Position numbers and translations under genes: made by a program
From: Poronia punctata
Taxonomy: Eukaryota; Ascomycota; Sordariomycetes; Xylariales; Xylariaceae
Direction: 5' to 3'
DNA length: 64,000 bases
NCBI GenBank assembly: GCA_022579005.1
Contig: MU401654.1
Span: 1 to 64,000, forward strand
The notes under the pieces: generated by a model
The model's database searches: none
The model's input: only the letters and a program-made list of their open reading frames with translations
Told to the model about the DNA's origin: nothing
In this document: positions 1-12,516 of the stretch, in pieces
Layout: each line of letters opens with the position of its first letter
How positions within the stretch are numbered: the first letter of the stretch is position 1

Positions 1-1746
1 TAAATTTTAATTTTTTTAATAAATTAATTTTAATAGCTTTTATAAATTAAAACTTATATAATAAATAAGTTTAAAAATAAAGTAAAATATATTATGATAA
101 TAAAATAAATAATATATATATATATATTTATAATTATATTAATTAAAAAATATAATTTAAATTTATTTTAAATTATAATAATATTTATAATATTTATTTT
201 AATTTTTAAAAAATAAGTTTTTAAATAAAATCTTTATATATATTATAAACTAAAGTAAACTTACTATAAAAGTTTAAAACCTTTATTAACTTTAGTTTAA
301 CTATATACTAATAAAACTATGCTTTATTAACTTATATTAACTATTATTAATAAGATATAAAAAATATTAACTATAACTAGCTTAAATTAATTTAAAAACG
401 TATAAAATTAATATAATATAACTAAATTTTATTATATATAACTTAAGTTAACTTTAAACTACTTAAAATTAATGTAACCTAACTATAATTTGCTTTAATT
501 TTCTTTAATTTACTTTATACCTTTTTTAATCTTTATAAGTACGCTTATAAAAAGTTATAATAATATTATATTATATAATTTTAAAGTTAATTATATATTA
601 AAAACGTTTTAATATAATAATTAAAATATTATATAATAACTTAATAGTTAGCTTTAGCTAAATATTAGCTTTATTTTTTTTATTTTATTTATATATATTA
701 ATAAGTATAAGTATATAGTTAATATAATTACTTACTACCTTATATAAACTTAATATTTTTATTATTTTTATAAAACTTATATTTAATAGCTAAAAATAAG
801 TACTAGTAATAAGCGCAAGCTTTATAAAAAACGTTTTTATTAAATATAATATAGTTTTTAAATAAACTATTGCTTTTTAAGTTTTTATAAGCTTAATAAT
901 TTTTAACGTTAACTATATTAAGTATAATATAAGCTATAATAGCTAAAATATATTATAAGCATATTATTTTAAACTTTATAGCAATTTAATTACTACTTTT
1001 ATAAATTAAGCAAAAAATAAGCAACTAAGCAATAACTTATATAAGTTAATTTTAAGTTAATTTAAAGTTATATAATATTATATATATTAAAAATAATTTA
1101 ATATATTTTTATATATTATTATTTAAGCATTTATAAATAATATTAAAGTTTTTATAAGTTTATTTAATGTTAGTATGCTTTTTATTTTTATTTTTTAACT
1201 TGTTTATAATATTACTTGCTTAAAACTAATAAGCAATATTATAAACTTTATTTACATTTTTATACTTTTTAGTTTAATTAGCAAAAAACTGCTTATAAAA
1301 AGTTAATATAAAGCTATATAAAGTTAATTATATTTATATAACTTTATTTTAGCTTATATTGCTTATTATTTTATTATTTTTAGTTTTAAAACCTTTAGCG
1401 TTGCTTATACTAATATATGCTTAAGTACGTAGCATATTACTAAAAGCGTATAAAGTTTTATAAAGTTGTATAAAGTTATACTAGCTTAATAACGTTTTTA
1501 GTAAGTTTATATACTTTTATATAGTAGCATTTTTTTTTTACTTACTAAAAAAAAAAAATATAAAGTTAAAAAATTAAATAAATATATTTAAAATAAAAAG
1601 CTAACTATATAAAAAATTTCTAAACCTACTTTATAGCCTAAGTACTATTTTAGTTAGTACTAGTACTGTTAATTAAAAATATATTCCTTTTAACTTAGTA
1701 AGTATATAATTAAAAATTTTAAATTTACCTAGGTGTTAATTAAGAT
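1..1746. repeat. AT-rich RIP-degraded block
   Basis: Almost pure A/T sequence dense in TA, with hardly any CA or TG dinucleotides, ending abruptly near 1746 where normal composition resumes. This is the signature of repeat-induced point mutation (C to T on both strands) in a formerly repeated element. No protein domain could be read through the damage in either orientation, and no LTR pair or terminal inverted repeat closes inside the window, so the parent element is unidentified and probably continues to the left. Confidence 0.8.
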
Positions 1747-1911
1747 AAACAAACAGTGACCCCTCTCGTCCGCCGTACATAGCAGGATAGGTACATGTAT
1801 TTGGGCATCATAGTACCTACAGGGCGCTAAATCTACCTTCAGTGAGGTACCTGCTTGTCTTTAAAAACAGACAAGAAGTGGCAAGTCCCCTTTAGGAAGC
1901 TGTCACTACAG

Positions 1912-1950
<39 letters not shown>

Positions 1951-2424
1951 AGATAAATGTGTACTTCCCGGCTTCGGACAAATGACCTCATGTTACAAGG
2001 TTTTTGGTTGGGTTTACGCAAATCACAGAAGCTGGCGCGTCAAGTAGCAACACGCGTCGCGGGGTTACATCTTGTAAGGAATTCCCCACATACAAGACTA
2101 GAAGGGAGAGTCGAGGCTTGAAGAAGGGCATTGATTCACTGTATGTGTACAAGGCCGACATCTGGTCAATGTAAAGTAACCTACCTAATGAATACGACGT
2201 ACCTAACCTAGGGTAAGCACATAACTCTTGATCAGCATCTTCACACATTACATAGGCATTTTATCCAACCTTTGACGACGCGGGACCGGATTTGTTAGAC
2301 TGCACCTCACACACAGGCGCCGAGACCCTCTCTCATTTCTTGGTGGTCACTTTGTAATTTCATCCGTCTGGCTTCTGTATTTGATAGCTTTGAACTACAT
2401 GCGAAAGAGTAAAACGATCCCACG
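1747..2424. other. Intergenic region, promoter side of the F-box gene
   Basis: Normal-composition DNA between the RIP block and the F-box gene. It holds a (TA)n microsatellite at about 1919-1947. The short reading frames here overlap each other, cross the microsatellite and resemble no family, so I see no gene. Confidence 0.6.
1919..1947. repeat. (TA)n microsatellite
   Basis: About 14 uninterrupted TA units in otherwise mixed-composition DNA, about 480 bp upstream of the F-box start codon. Confidence 0.9.
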
Positions 2425-4148
2425 ATGGGTTTTCCTGCGCTGCCCCAAGATATAATGCTCTTGATATGTCAGGAGCTCGGTGGACGCCAAGAGTTTGCTA
2501 CGTTATACAATTGTTCCTTGACTAGCCGCAGGCTTGCAGGTATCGCCATAGAGCAGCTTTACAGGTCAGCTACTAGAGACGCTATTAAAGACGCACTCCG
2601 TTCACTGACAATCACTCGTTTAGCACCATAGGTACTTATATCGAGGACAAACATCAAGCAACCTGCCTATGGAGATCCATCATCCTATCTAGTCTCGGGG
2701 CGACGCTCTACCCCTATTGTGCCTACATCCGGGCTCTATCCCTAAGTGGTCTAATCGAATGTCTCGAGGACATCCGCAATGACCAGCCCTTACGCGATTT
2801 CTTTTTCGGCGGTCTGATGCAGGATTTCCTAGGGACTCAGGGCGGAGATAAGGGCGTCAGAGCCCACGCGTCCAGGCAGCAAATTCAAAGTCGCTGTGTG
2901 GACTCCATAACAAAGTACATCAAGAACCTGGCCGATAACAATGGCTCTTCTGTGGCATTGACGCACTTGGAGGCAACCACGTTACCGCGCGAGATTCTAC
3001 CGGTTTGGATCCGCCGTCTGGCAACTTTGAAAGTCTTGCAGTTGCAGGATGGATCCATCCTGGACGGTCAAGCTGCTAACGTTATTGCCGAATGCTGTCC
3101 ACGGTTTGCCGAGTTGATATGCTTCCACTGCTCGAGCGATACAGCCGCCGAAGACATGGCAGCCTTCTTCAGCGCTCTCCGCCCCAACAGCCTCCGGCGA
3201 TTCGAGATGCTCAGTCGCAACACGCTTGGCGATGCCACACTGTCTGCGCTGAGCAGCCACGCAAAGTCGCTGCGGGCGTTGAATCTCCGGAGCTTGCCGT
3301 CTCCTCTGATCAAGAAGCTTGGCTTGCTATCCGAGTGCACCGCGCTAGAGAGCCTAATCATCGAGAAGGAGGCAACGGCCACAAGCGAGGTAGATGCCCT
3401 CAGCGAGGAGGAGTTAGCCCAAGTGGCTGCGTGGATCGGCAAGTGCAAGGCATTGCGGGAGTTGAACTTTGCGTACGTCCGGGATGCTATGCCCATACTT
3501 CGACACGTGCTGCGCGAGCCTGACATCCGGCTCGAACTGCTGGCAATCCATGAATACGTGGCAGATTTCGAGTTCGAGGAGGCCGCTAGGGAGGAGGCCG
3601 CTAGGGAGGCATGGAGGGCACTAGGCCGACAAGACAAGCTTACTTCGCTTACCATCGCCTCGCAGACCTCCTCTCCAGACGGGCTAATGCTTGAGCTGTA
3701 CCCGGAGCTCGCCGACTCGATCTGCCAACTTTCGAACCTTACTTCCCTGAATCTGATGCAGGCGTGGGTAACAGCCCCGGAGCTTGTCCGTCTAGTCGCT
3801 GCTCTCCCTCGTCTCGAGGCGCTTAGTTTCGGCGGTGGACTCTTCACTTCCAGTATCCTCCAGCCGCTTAGCACGCTACGCAACCTAGTCTCCCTGAGTA
3901 TAAACGCTGCTACTGCTTTTAGATTCGAGCATCTGGTGGACTTCGCACAGAGCCTGGACCCCGTTGGCAATTCGGGCATTAGGGTCGATCTGCTATATCA
4001 GTGGAGTGATTACGTATTGACTGCCGAAGAAGAGGAGTGGCTGGACACTTATTTCCAGAAGACTCTGAAGGGACGCATTGTCATTAGTTATCCGAACGAG
4101 CCTTTTGATCCACAAGGCTTTGACGTCGGTTCCGATGACTCCTCTTAG
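2425..4148 (+). CDS. F-box / leucine-rich-repeat protein
   Basis: Predicted 554-residue protein. The first exon (2425-2564) encodes an F-box-like start (FPALPQDIMLLICQEL, residues 3-18). A 59-nt intron (2565-2623) has donor GTCAGC, branch CTGAC at 2604-2608 and acceptor TTTAG; splicing joins the frame to 2624-4148. The rest is rich in Leu at LRR spacing (for example ATLKVLQLQDGSIL, LRALNLRSL, LTSLNLMQAW). Such proteins are usually substrate receptors of SCF ubiquitin ligases; the substrate cannot be told. A 15-bp in-frame duplication at 3576-3605 gives a repeated EEAAR. An alternative splice (2540-2631) also keeps frame but has a weaker branch site and cuts the F-box short. The gene lies 0.7 kb from a RIP block. 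Confidence 0.8.
3576..3605 (+). repeat. 15-bp tandem duplication inside the F-box gene
   Basis: Two identical copies of GAGGAGGCCGCTAGG in tandem, in frame, giving EEAAREEAAR between LRR segments. Confidence 0.9.
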
Positions 4149-5017
4149 ACCCGAGGGTAGTCGTGAATAGTAATCTATCAGAGTCTTCTAGGGTCGACTT
4201 CAACCAGAGCGTTCTTTAAGGCGCTCTTATTGAACGAGGCGGGACCAGACACCATTAGAGATAATTGTGAAGTGTATGTACATCCTGATCGATAACCCTA
4301 TATTTTTTAAGGGGATATAGTACTCCGTTACATTGCTGTATTATAAATCTTGTTGGGTCCCAAAGGACTTGCAGAGTGTCGGGGATATGTAATTAGGATT
4401 GGTTCAGAGAACCAAATGTCCCCCAGATGTCTACGGGTAGGTATGTATGGTTGGCTGTCCTAGAGTACGGAGGATTTCAACTTATGTGCCCACCTACTTC
4501 GGTCAAAACTATTGTCTTGTCTAATAGGTAGACAGCAAGGAGAAGCCCTGGCCGTGTCGTTCGACTGTCCTCAAACCACCTTCAGCCCAACGCAACGCAT
4601 TTCGGCGCCTTGGTTAACCTCGAACGCGGGACGAGGGCTTGAAAGACAGGAACAGAAGAATCGCTTTTACTTACAAACATCGAAAAGGCCCAACACAGCT
4701 TCGTGAGGTTACATATCTATACATTGCAATAACTCTAAATAGTACACAAGACGAAGGCAGGGGCAATATACCACAGACAATACCGATACTTCGTTTTCCG
4801 GCATGCGGTGCTAGTAGCCTGTATACCTAAGTAGATATCATAGCACGGTACTACATGTATGCAATGGAAACCAAAGCTGCTATCTATCCATCTGAAAAAA
4901 ATAATCTGATTAAACCCGATCCCTAAAGAGAGGTTCTGTGGGACTATCTAGAATCCAAAATCCGAACATACGCGCGCAAAACAAGAGGGGAATTAGTGCA
5001 GCAGGCTAACGATTTCG
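4149..5017. other. Intergenic region between convergent genes
   Basis: Separates the 3' ends of the F-box gene and the alkaline phosphatase gene. Only short unsupported reading frames; nothing further seen. Confidence 0.6.
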
Positions 5018-7012
5018 CTACGCGAACATCTCTTCTTCTGCCAGTTGACGTTCCATAGACTCGTGGGCTATCCAGTGGTCCTCTTTGACCAGATTCTCAT
5101 CAAAAGATGATTCTGGGATCGACTGGCTGTCCTGAGGACTGAGTTTCGATGTAGAGCTCAGTTTATCCTTTAGTTCTTTCGTCACAGAGCCAACATCGAC
5201 ATCCAAATATTCTCTGAGGAACTTGCCGACATCTGTGTTTTCCACATTGCCACGGAGAGCCTCCGTTCCCGGCCCCCCAGAACTGTAGATATTGACGTCC
5301 ACAGCTGAGTGGCCGTGTGTGCTCCATCCGATCTGGGCACGGATCGAGATCATTTGGGCAAACGCTGGCTGAGCGGATTCTGGATGCTGGGCCAGCAACC
5401 TTAGCTCTTCCGGTGCGGCGTCTGTTATGCCAAGGCCGGGGATGACGAGCTCCTCGTTAATGTAATTCTCCAGATCCTCGGCCGAACCGGAGCTAGATCC
5501 TCCCAATTGGGCGACGTGCTCTTGCAAACGACGTGCCAGGTGCTCTGACGAAGCCGTGGCGTTGGCCAGGACTTGAGGATACCAAATGTACTGCGGATAG
5601 TCCACATTGATTTCTGTAGAGGTATTAGCGCTATTGTAAGATGGAAAAGGAAACATGCATTGACGTACGTCGTGCTACGGATAAGCCTCCTGTCTCATGA
5701 TCGCTAGTCGCAACTAGAACACCTTCGGTTTTGCTCTCGTCCAGAAAATCAAGCACAGCCTGGAATGCCTTGTCATATTCAAGCACTTCTCTGACTTGTG
5801 CCGACGGGTCGTTTCCATGACCTGCATGGTCGATTCGGCTCCCCTCAATCATCAGAAAGAAGCCCTTGTCACTCTTCGCTGTTGCCTTCTCAAGTGCGCG
5901 TAGAGCCGTCTTGGCCATTTCGCTCAGACTAGGATATTGATCGTTCATATTCCGGCGGTCCAATTCGAACGGGATATCGGTTGGGGCAAACAAGCCGAGC
6001 ATGGGCAACGGGACATCCTTTTTACCCTCCCAGTATTCATCAAAAGCCGGCCGATCGCCAATATAGTTCCATCCATACTCTTTCTGCGCCAAGTCAATGG
6101 CATCTAGGCCATCCTGCCGACAGCCACCAGCTGTAGTATTAGGGAGAAAGTGACATCGACCGCCACCAAGCATTAGGTCAACTACGCGACCAAGGGGACC
6201 GTTGCCAATTTCGTGAAGGGCAATCTCATCCTGCTGCGTGCGGTGATCGACGTGGCTAGCAAAGCAGGCCGGTGTGGCGTCGGTGATATCGGTGGTAACC
6301 ACTAGACCAGTTGTATAACCTGCCTTTTTCGCCGCTTCCAAGACCGTTCCGCACGGAGTCGAGCCCGGAAGCATAGATATCGCCCCGTTGTAGCTCTTTT
6401 CGCCGCAGCTAAAGGCGGTAGCACCGGCAGCGCTATCGGTTACGAGCGATGAGCTGCTTCGGGTCCGGCTAGTGCCCCAAAAATGCTTGTCGAGAGTCAA
6501 GGTGTCGCCCCATTCGAGGCCTTCCGTGTGTTGTCGGAAACCTCTAGTGAGTGAAAGCGAGGCCGGGCCCATCCCGTCGGAGACCATGAAAATTAAATTA
6601 CGCTTCCCGGCCGGCTTGTCGAAGGATGTTTGCTGTCTGTGGGAAGCCCAGACGGCCAATACCAAAAGGCCCGCCGTTGCGAGCACCGCCCAGACAAAGA
6701 GAAGGACTTCGCGCATCTGAGAGATCCATGATCGGCCGGATCGAGTTGCGTGAGACTGGCCGCGGAGGCCCTCTTCAGATTCAGATGATTGGGTGGGATC
6801 GGCCGAAGGCTCCCGGCGGCCGCCTTGAAGGAGAGGTGTTGTCGCGGAAGCCTATACGGTATGGCATTTCTTGTCAGTTACCCACTTGCATGTTCAAGAT
6901 TATAGCGATCTCAGCCAGAACGCTATCGTTAGTGGCCTGCCGACCGTTTATAGTAGTGAACCTCGCTTTCGCTTTAGGTACCTACTTGAGTGAGGGTAGG
7001 GAAACTTACCAT
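5018..7012 (-). CDS. PHO8: Vacuolar (Pho8-type) repressible alkaline phosphatase
   Basis: Predicted 593-residue type II membrane phosphomonoesterase. Exons are 7012-7010 (the ATG alone), 6851-5669 and 5613-5018, with introns 6852-7009 (158 nt, GTAAGT, branch CTGAC, acceptor TATAG) and 5614-5668 (55 nt). The cytosolic tail (residues 1-47) contains PLL near position 7, like the sorting tails of vacuolar Pho8. A membrane segment spans about 49-70. Family motifs: MVSDGMG (metal Asp about 93), DSAAGATA with the nucleophile Ser about 141, IEGSRIDHAGH, TSDHETGGL and STHGHSAVDV. A start at the internal Met at 6716 would lose the whole cytosolic tail. The frame upstream of 6716 stays open to exactly 6851, where an in-frame TAG lies at the acceptor, which decides the model. 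A CACGTG at 7473 fits phosphate control. Confidence 0.9.
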
Positions 7013-8160
7013 CTTGTCAAAATTGGAAGAGACGAACTAGAACTGGAGCCTAATACGGCAGGATGTCTTGAATCGTCATCTAAACATTACCTGTCCATCT
7101 AGCAAAAGTGAAACGAGAAGGAAGAGAGGAAGAGAGTGACAAGGGTGGTGTAGGCAGTTCTTCCGAGACCCTATATGAGGAGGATGCAGATTGGGCTGAT
7201 AGAAGGTCGTTGTTTATCGCTGGTTTGAGTAAAGTGGCAACCAGGCGTGCCAGGTCCCCGAATCCGCCTATTCGTCCACCTACGTCTACCTAGTGAGGCA
7301 GCATTCGGTATTTGAGAGTTTGGGTCAAAGGCTAGGTACCCGCTCAAAGCGGTGACAGAGCCAGCGATGTTCCGTATTTAGACCAATCTTGGTACACAGT
7401 AAACTAGGTACCTGTGTTGGATGGAGACCCTGTGAGGCTGTGACCCTTTCCTTCTAGGTATGCTGATGTCACCACGTGCGTAGAAGTAAATAAGGGTAGG
7501 TAGTCACGTATCGTACTCGTAGAACCAAGCTGTCAATTTAGTCACCCCTGTCAAGCTGTGACCTCCCCACAACTTCTTGCGTCTTGGCAAGTACAAAGTA
7601 CACTTAAGAGTGCCTAGGTACTGAATACCTTACTTTTGGTGAAGGTAGTAAGTATTTCAATCAAACAATGGTTTATATTATTGTACATGTAGATTGGTCT
7701 CCTTTTCAAGTAACAGCCTGTCTGCATAGAGTCAGGCGGTAGACTCTGACCAATGACGCAAGTTCAACAAATAAGATTCGGGAGGTGAGTAGGTAACACG
7801 GGTAACGTGCCTGTCGTGCCACTGTGAAGCACCCTAGGTTAGTCTAATGAAAGCACGTAGGTTCTATACGTGTACACGTACTCGTATTAGGCCTTGCTAT
7901 GTACACTTGAATCCTACCTAAATGTAGGGATTTACCTGCATCATGATGAATCATGATGAGTGTATGGTTTGGAGGTATAACATATCGTCCCTCGCCTCAT
8001 TAATACACCGGCGGCTATCGGCTATGTGTATAAATGCACAAGGAAAAGCCAACCTCATGCCTGCCCGGTGGCTTGGTCTGGTAGTTCATCAAGTAGTAGA
8101 CTTAGAACAAAACGCTTGCTAAATCGGCTGTAACATCATACATATATCTCAAAAGCGCTT
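7013..8160. other. Intergenic region, alkaline phosphatase promoter
   Basis: About 1.15 kb between the start of the phosphatase gene and the 3' end of the CorA gene (same strand). Contains the CACGTG at 7473 and several copies of the genome-wide word TAGGTACCT (for example at 7404-7412). No coding signal beyond short unsupported frames. Confidence 0.5.
7473..7478. promoter_or_regulatory. CACGTG E-box upstream of the alkaline phosphatase
   Basis: Palindromic CACGTG about 460 bp upstream of the phosphatase ATG. This hexamer is the core site of Pho4/NUC-1 bHLH regulators, which induce alkaline phosphatase on phosphate starvation. Position and gene identity make the link reasonable; binding is inferred. 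Confidence 0.4.
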
Positions 8161-10324
8161 CTAGGATTTCCTAGAGAACCGACGTCTATCTTGCTGTCTT
8201 GCTCTGTCTATCCTCTGTCTCTTCTTCTTGCGGATCTCCAAGATATGTTTCCTCTGGAAGAACCTCACGAACCCATCATAGAGTGCCTCTCGCATCAACA
8301 CAATGATGGTGACGATTGCGGTTGGGGCTGCGATACGCCAGCTATGTAAGGCAGTTAGTTCGTCTCGCTCCACTGTAGCCGCCACACGGCTCGATACACT
8401 GTAACGCAACTCACAAATAGGATATGTCATTGTCTGTGACCTGAGGAAATTTCTCAAAGTTTTGTCCAAAGTAACCCGTGATGAAGGTTAAGGGCAGGAA
8501 GATAATCGTGACGATGGTTAGTTGCTTCATGCTCTCGTTCTGGTAAGTTGCGATCGTGTTGAAGATGAGGTCTATCATGTGATTCGCAGACTCCTTTATC
8601 TGGGTCAAGTTCTCCGTGATGAGGATACAATGATCGTACTAGAGTACCTGGTGTCAACGTAAAGCATTCTCCTCGGAAGACGAACCACGACGGAGACGCT
8701 GATTATCAGTTAATTGGAATAAGAACTTACCACATCGCCTAGGTAGATATACGCAGCTTGTGTAATGATCACGCCCCTCGATGGATTCTGCAGCTCACGA
8801 GAAACGACTTCCTGGGACAGTTTTGTCTTGTGATCCCGCAACGAACTGATAAGAGTCTGGATGGGGTTGACGAAACTAAACATCTTGTTGATTTCTGAGA
8901 TGATAATGTATAATCGTTTGGTGTGTTTTATACTAGGGTGCGTCAATACGTCAAGCTCCAGGTCGCCCACGATGTCGGCATAGCAAGCCGTCACCGGAAT
9001 GGCCATATCGATAATCGCGTCCATGATAGCTTGCGCTACCATGGAGGCATCGCACGACTGCCGTAATATAGTAGTCGGGCTCCGTAGCCGGGCGAGTATC
9101 GGTACTTCTACATCGTCGGCTGATTGCTCGAAAAAGGCTATGACGGTATTATCCGATGTGATGAACATGGCCACCTGCTCAGCCATGACGGCCAAACCCC
9201 TAGTTGCGAGGGCCGAGTGCTTTTCCATATATTCTGTCCGGGCAGCATTGGGCGCTGCGTGGTAGCGTTGTAGAGTGCAAATCGTGTTGGGGTTGAAGAC
9301 GTCGGAAAATCCGGTAGGCTGGTGTGTGAAACTGTGGCCTGCTGTGTCCGAACTTAAACCCCCCTTTTCCAATACGTTCGCAGCAGTTGGATGTTGTACC
9401 TTCTTGCCAATTATCCATCTTCTGAGCTTCCGGCCAGCAGTATGCCAGGCACCGTTCCCCTCCACCCTGGGGGCCACTTCATCTTGATCTTGGTCTTCAT
9501 CCTCATCCTCGTCGCTGTTGTCGCTATCTTCGTCAAGAAGGCGCACCAGTTTCATGCAAGTCATAATCAGAAAAGCGTGCCCTGCATACCTAGACAACGG
9601 CTGTCAGTCTCGGTCACAGCCTAGATACATCGTCAACCGGACGACGTGAAGAAACCAGGGCCGAAGACATGCGCAGGACGTACCAATCCGCCTTAGTTCG
9701 GTTTCTCGTGTTCATAATATCCTCTATGGCTAGTCTATGCAAGTCCTTGTATTTGCCCAAGGCTTGAATGACATCCCACGAGAGCCCATTTACATTAATC
9801 CATCTGCATTTAACCCATGAAGGCTGTGGCTCCTTGACGAATTCGACTAGTTCGGCGTTGCCCATGTCGTGTATTGCTAAGTTATCTTCTGAGAAATCGA
9901 CCACGGTAATCTGACATTCTGCATGTAGGGCAGGCGAGGATTCCTGTCCGCCGTCGGGCTTTTTGGGGTCGACGCCCGGCTCTGCACCTGGTTTCCAACC
10001 GGGTCGCCTCTCGAAGTCCTCAAACTCCTCTAAAGTCCTAAAGGTGTTTGCTCGCGTGTTCCGTCTTCGTATGCCTTCGCTGGGGGACAGGGGCGAGAGA
10101 TGGGGGGCGGACATAGGGGCTTGCGTAACGTCGACATTCAACCCGTAATGAACTCGGTTTCGGGCGCCTAACTGTTCGGGTCCAACGACGGTCGGTGCGC
10201 TGGCCGTTGACGAGATAATTGGAACGGGAGGTCGCGGGGCAGCACGAATCGCAGCATCGTCAAGGCTAGGGATACGAGGGAAGGCTTCGTTCGCCGTCGA
10301 TTCGGACGATGCGGTATGAGCCAT
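8161..10324 (-). CDS. CorA-family divalent cation transporter
   Basis: Predicted 634 residues from four exons (10324-9684, 9589-8731, 8638-8415, 8341-8161); introns of 94, 92 and 73 nt all close the frame. A long acidic and Pro-rich cytosolic domain (about 1-500) precedes two C-terminal membrane helices (about 540-556 and 579-592) and a very basic tail (RKKKRQRIDRARQQDRRR). The segment MIDLIFNTIATYQNESMKQL followed by ITGYFGQNF is the CorA/Alr signature. The canonical GMN at the pore loop reads GQN (residues 558-560). These pentameric channels carry Mg2+ or related cations; specificity and membrane (plasma or vacuolar) cannot be told here. Asp/Glu runs (DEDSDNSDEDEDEDQDQD) occur just after the first intron. 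It is divergent from the gene at 11380, about 1 kb apart. Confidence 0.87.
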
Positions 10325-11379
10325 GGCGAGTCGCCTACCACCGGGCGTAAGCTCCTACGAATTATATCGGCGCCAAACCGAACCCCTCGGTATGTGTTTT
10401 CGGTGGGATGGGTCTTCGGTTATCACTAGGGGAGCACCCGTGATTATCTCATTCGAACCATCATCGGATTGTCCAGCGAGATAGTGGAGCAATGGACAGG
10501 AAAGGCCAGGTTGAATCAGACCACGTTTATATCGGATATCAGCGGATGCGTGTTGAAGAACAAGACCTGTCTGTGCCAAACTAGCTGATGGAGGCTCAAC
10601 AATTAACCACAGTTGCCAACATGCAGAGCAGAACTCTCCTGTACAACTATGGGCCGTGAGACAAGCAAATTCCTTGGAAAGACATGCATAGGTGCACTCC
10701 AGCCCCGATCAGCCTCTGTTGTATTTCTTACATCGGATAGATAGATAATAGTAGGACTGTAGTATACCTCTCTTTAATACCTACTCGTCCATTTTACCCC
10801 TATGGATCTTGTAATATGGCATAGAACATGAAGCGAAGGATTCTGCGGCTGTATATGGTAAATTCTGTATCTATAATTACTTCCACGCTAAGGTAATAGG
10901 TACAAGGATACAGCTTCGGTGTATTTTAGCACTATTACGTACATGATTGATAGGTCCCTGCTGTGTATATCTAGCCCGTACCTGCATGCGCGTACAAGTA
11001 GGAGACAAATCTACTCGTATGTACATATACAAATATATGGCTATTGACAAACATGGAAGATTTTCTACAGATGAGCAGATACACACTCGTATATCAGGTA
11101 CATAGTCATATGGGCTGGTTCTTTGTCTCCTACTTTCATCTGCCACTGCATCTGATGTATGTCTTCCATTCTTTTCCATATTCTAATATGTAGGAAACAG
11201 TAGGCAGGCCCCAGCCTCAATATGATTTTCTTTTGCCGGGCGCAAGTCGGAACATTGTAAGGCTACAGATCTGACATCATTATTAACACGGCCACCTATT
11301 ACAAGGGCTACATTATTCGGTTCGTACCCGTAGATGAGCACCATATACACAATAGGCCTCACCAGAATAAAAGAGCATA
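10325..11379. other. Divergent intergenic region
   Basis: Shared upstream region of the CorA gene (-) and the conserved gene at 11380 (+). No gene supported. Short frames at 10355-10579 and 10877-11179 show no family features. Confidence 0.5.
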
Positions 11380-12516
11380 ATGAGTTCCTACGAAGCCCGC
11401 AGGCGCGAGAACATTAGGTGTAATCAACGTCTTGTCAGAGATATTGGTCTACAAAGTGAGCTACCCATAGGCCCCGGGACAGAAACATCACCAACAGTTC
11501 CCGTGCCTCAAGACCACACCACGAAGCGTCGGAGGCTTCATCCGCCCAGGCCTGGTACACGTACGTCGGCACGCATAGCAGACACCCATAATAGGCCAAA
11601 TTATGTGGAAGCTAGCAGGGTGGATGTACCGGCACCTCGGTCCCGCTCAAAAAATTCACAGTTGAACCAGGCAGAGCCAACTACGGTCACGACGTCGGAG
11701 GGCACAGAGTCAGATATCGAGTCTCTGAAAGCAAGCTGGTCGTCGTGGACGCCTTCAGCACCACCACCCACGCGTGACGAGCAAGGTAATTATCATTTCG
11801 AGTCCCATCCCTCCTTCACGCCCAATAAGTCTCCCGAGTCCGTCATCCGCGAAGGCAGCTTTGGCGGTTCATATTGGCGGCCGCTATATTCGCGGCATTT
11901 GCGCGCGACCGTTGTGGACGATTGGAAAGAACTACCCCGGTCTTGGACGGCCGGTTTGTCAGTGGAGTATTACCTCACATCGGCTACTTATAACCCGGAG
12001 ATTAACAAGTACGGAGTGTCCTGTGGACAGAGCATCGAGGAATGGGAGGCTTCCGGGTGGATCGCACACAAATATGATGTCCGGGGCTGGTTTCAATGGT
12101 ATTGCCGCTACTGGATGGGTCGACGATGTGACGATGACGAGCGCCAGATCAGTCGGTGGCAAAGGTGCGTTGGCGAACGCGGGAGGTGGCGGAGGACATG
12201 TAGGTTGTTTCCCATATGACAACTATGGCCAGGAGCGCCCTTTTTCACGGCATGGGACTAATTACATGCATTGCTAAGTGCTCAAACAATACGTCCGAAA
12301 CGGCCTCCGGACGGTAACAGACGAGGATGATGAGATGGGCGAGAAAAAGGACGTAAGTCCTGTTGTGCACCAGGTCAGTATATCGTTATTGATAAGGAAA
12401 CCGCGGTCCAAATCTTTGGGCCAGAAGCGATCGGAACTGACTCTGAACAGACATGTCATCATTGGGCTTGGGAAGTGAGACAAGAAGTATTGGATCGCTT
12501 CTGGGACAACGAATAA
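11380..12516 (+). CDS. Conserved fungal protein of unknown function
   Basis: Predicted 326 residues in three exons (11380-12199, 12279-12373, 12451-12516). The introns are 79 nt (branch CTAAT) and 77 nt (donor GTCAGT, branch CTGAC), both closing the frame. The N-terminal half is Ser/Thr/Pro/Arg-rich and probably disordered. The C-terminal half carries blocks that I recognise as conserved in unnamed ascomycete proteins: PNKSPESVIREGSFGGSYWR, LPRSWTAGLSVEYYLTS, GWFQWYCRYWMGRR, DDDERQISRW and the terminal HHWAWEVRQEVLDRFW. No enzymatic motif or membrane segment is visible and I assign no function. The many Trp and Tyr residues suggest a folded domain from about residue 140 to the end. Confidence 0.8.

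Noticed and set aside
3068..3979. 303-codon minus-strand frame
   Set aside because: Lies opposite the F-box/LRR exon; a Ser-rich shadow of its codon pattern.
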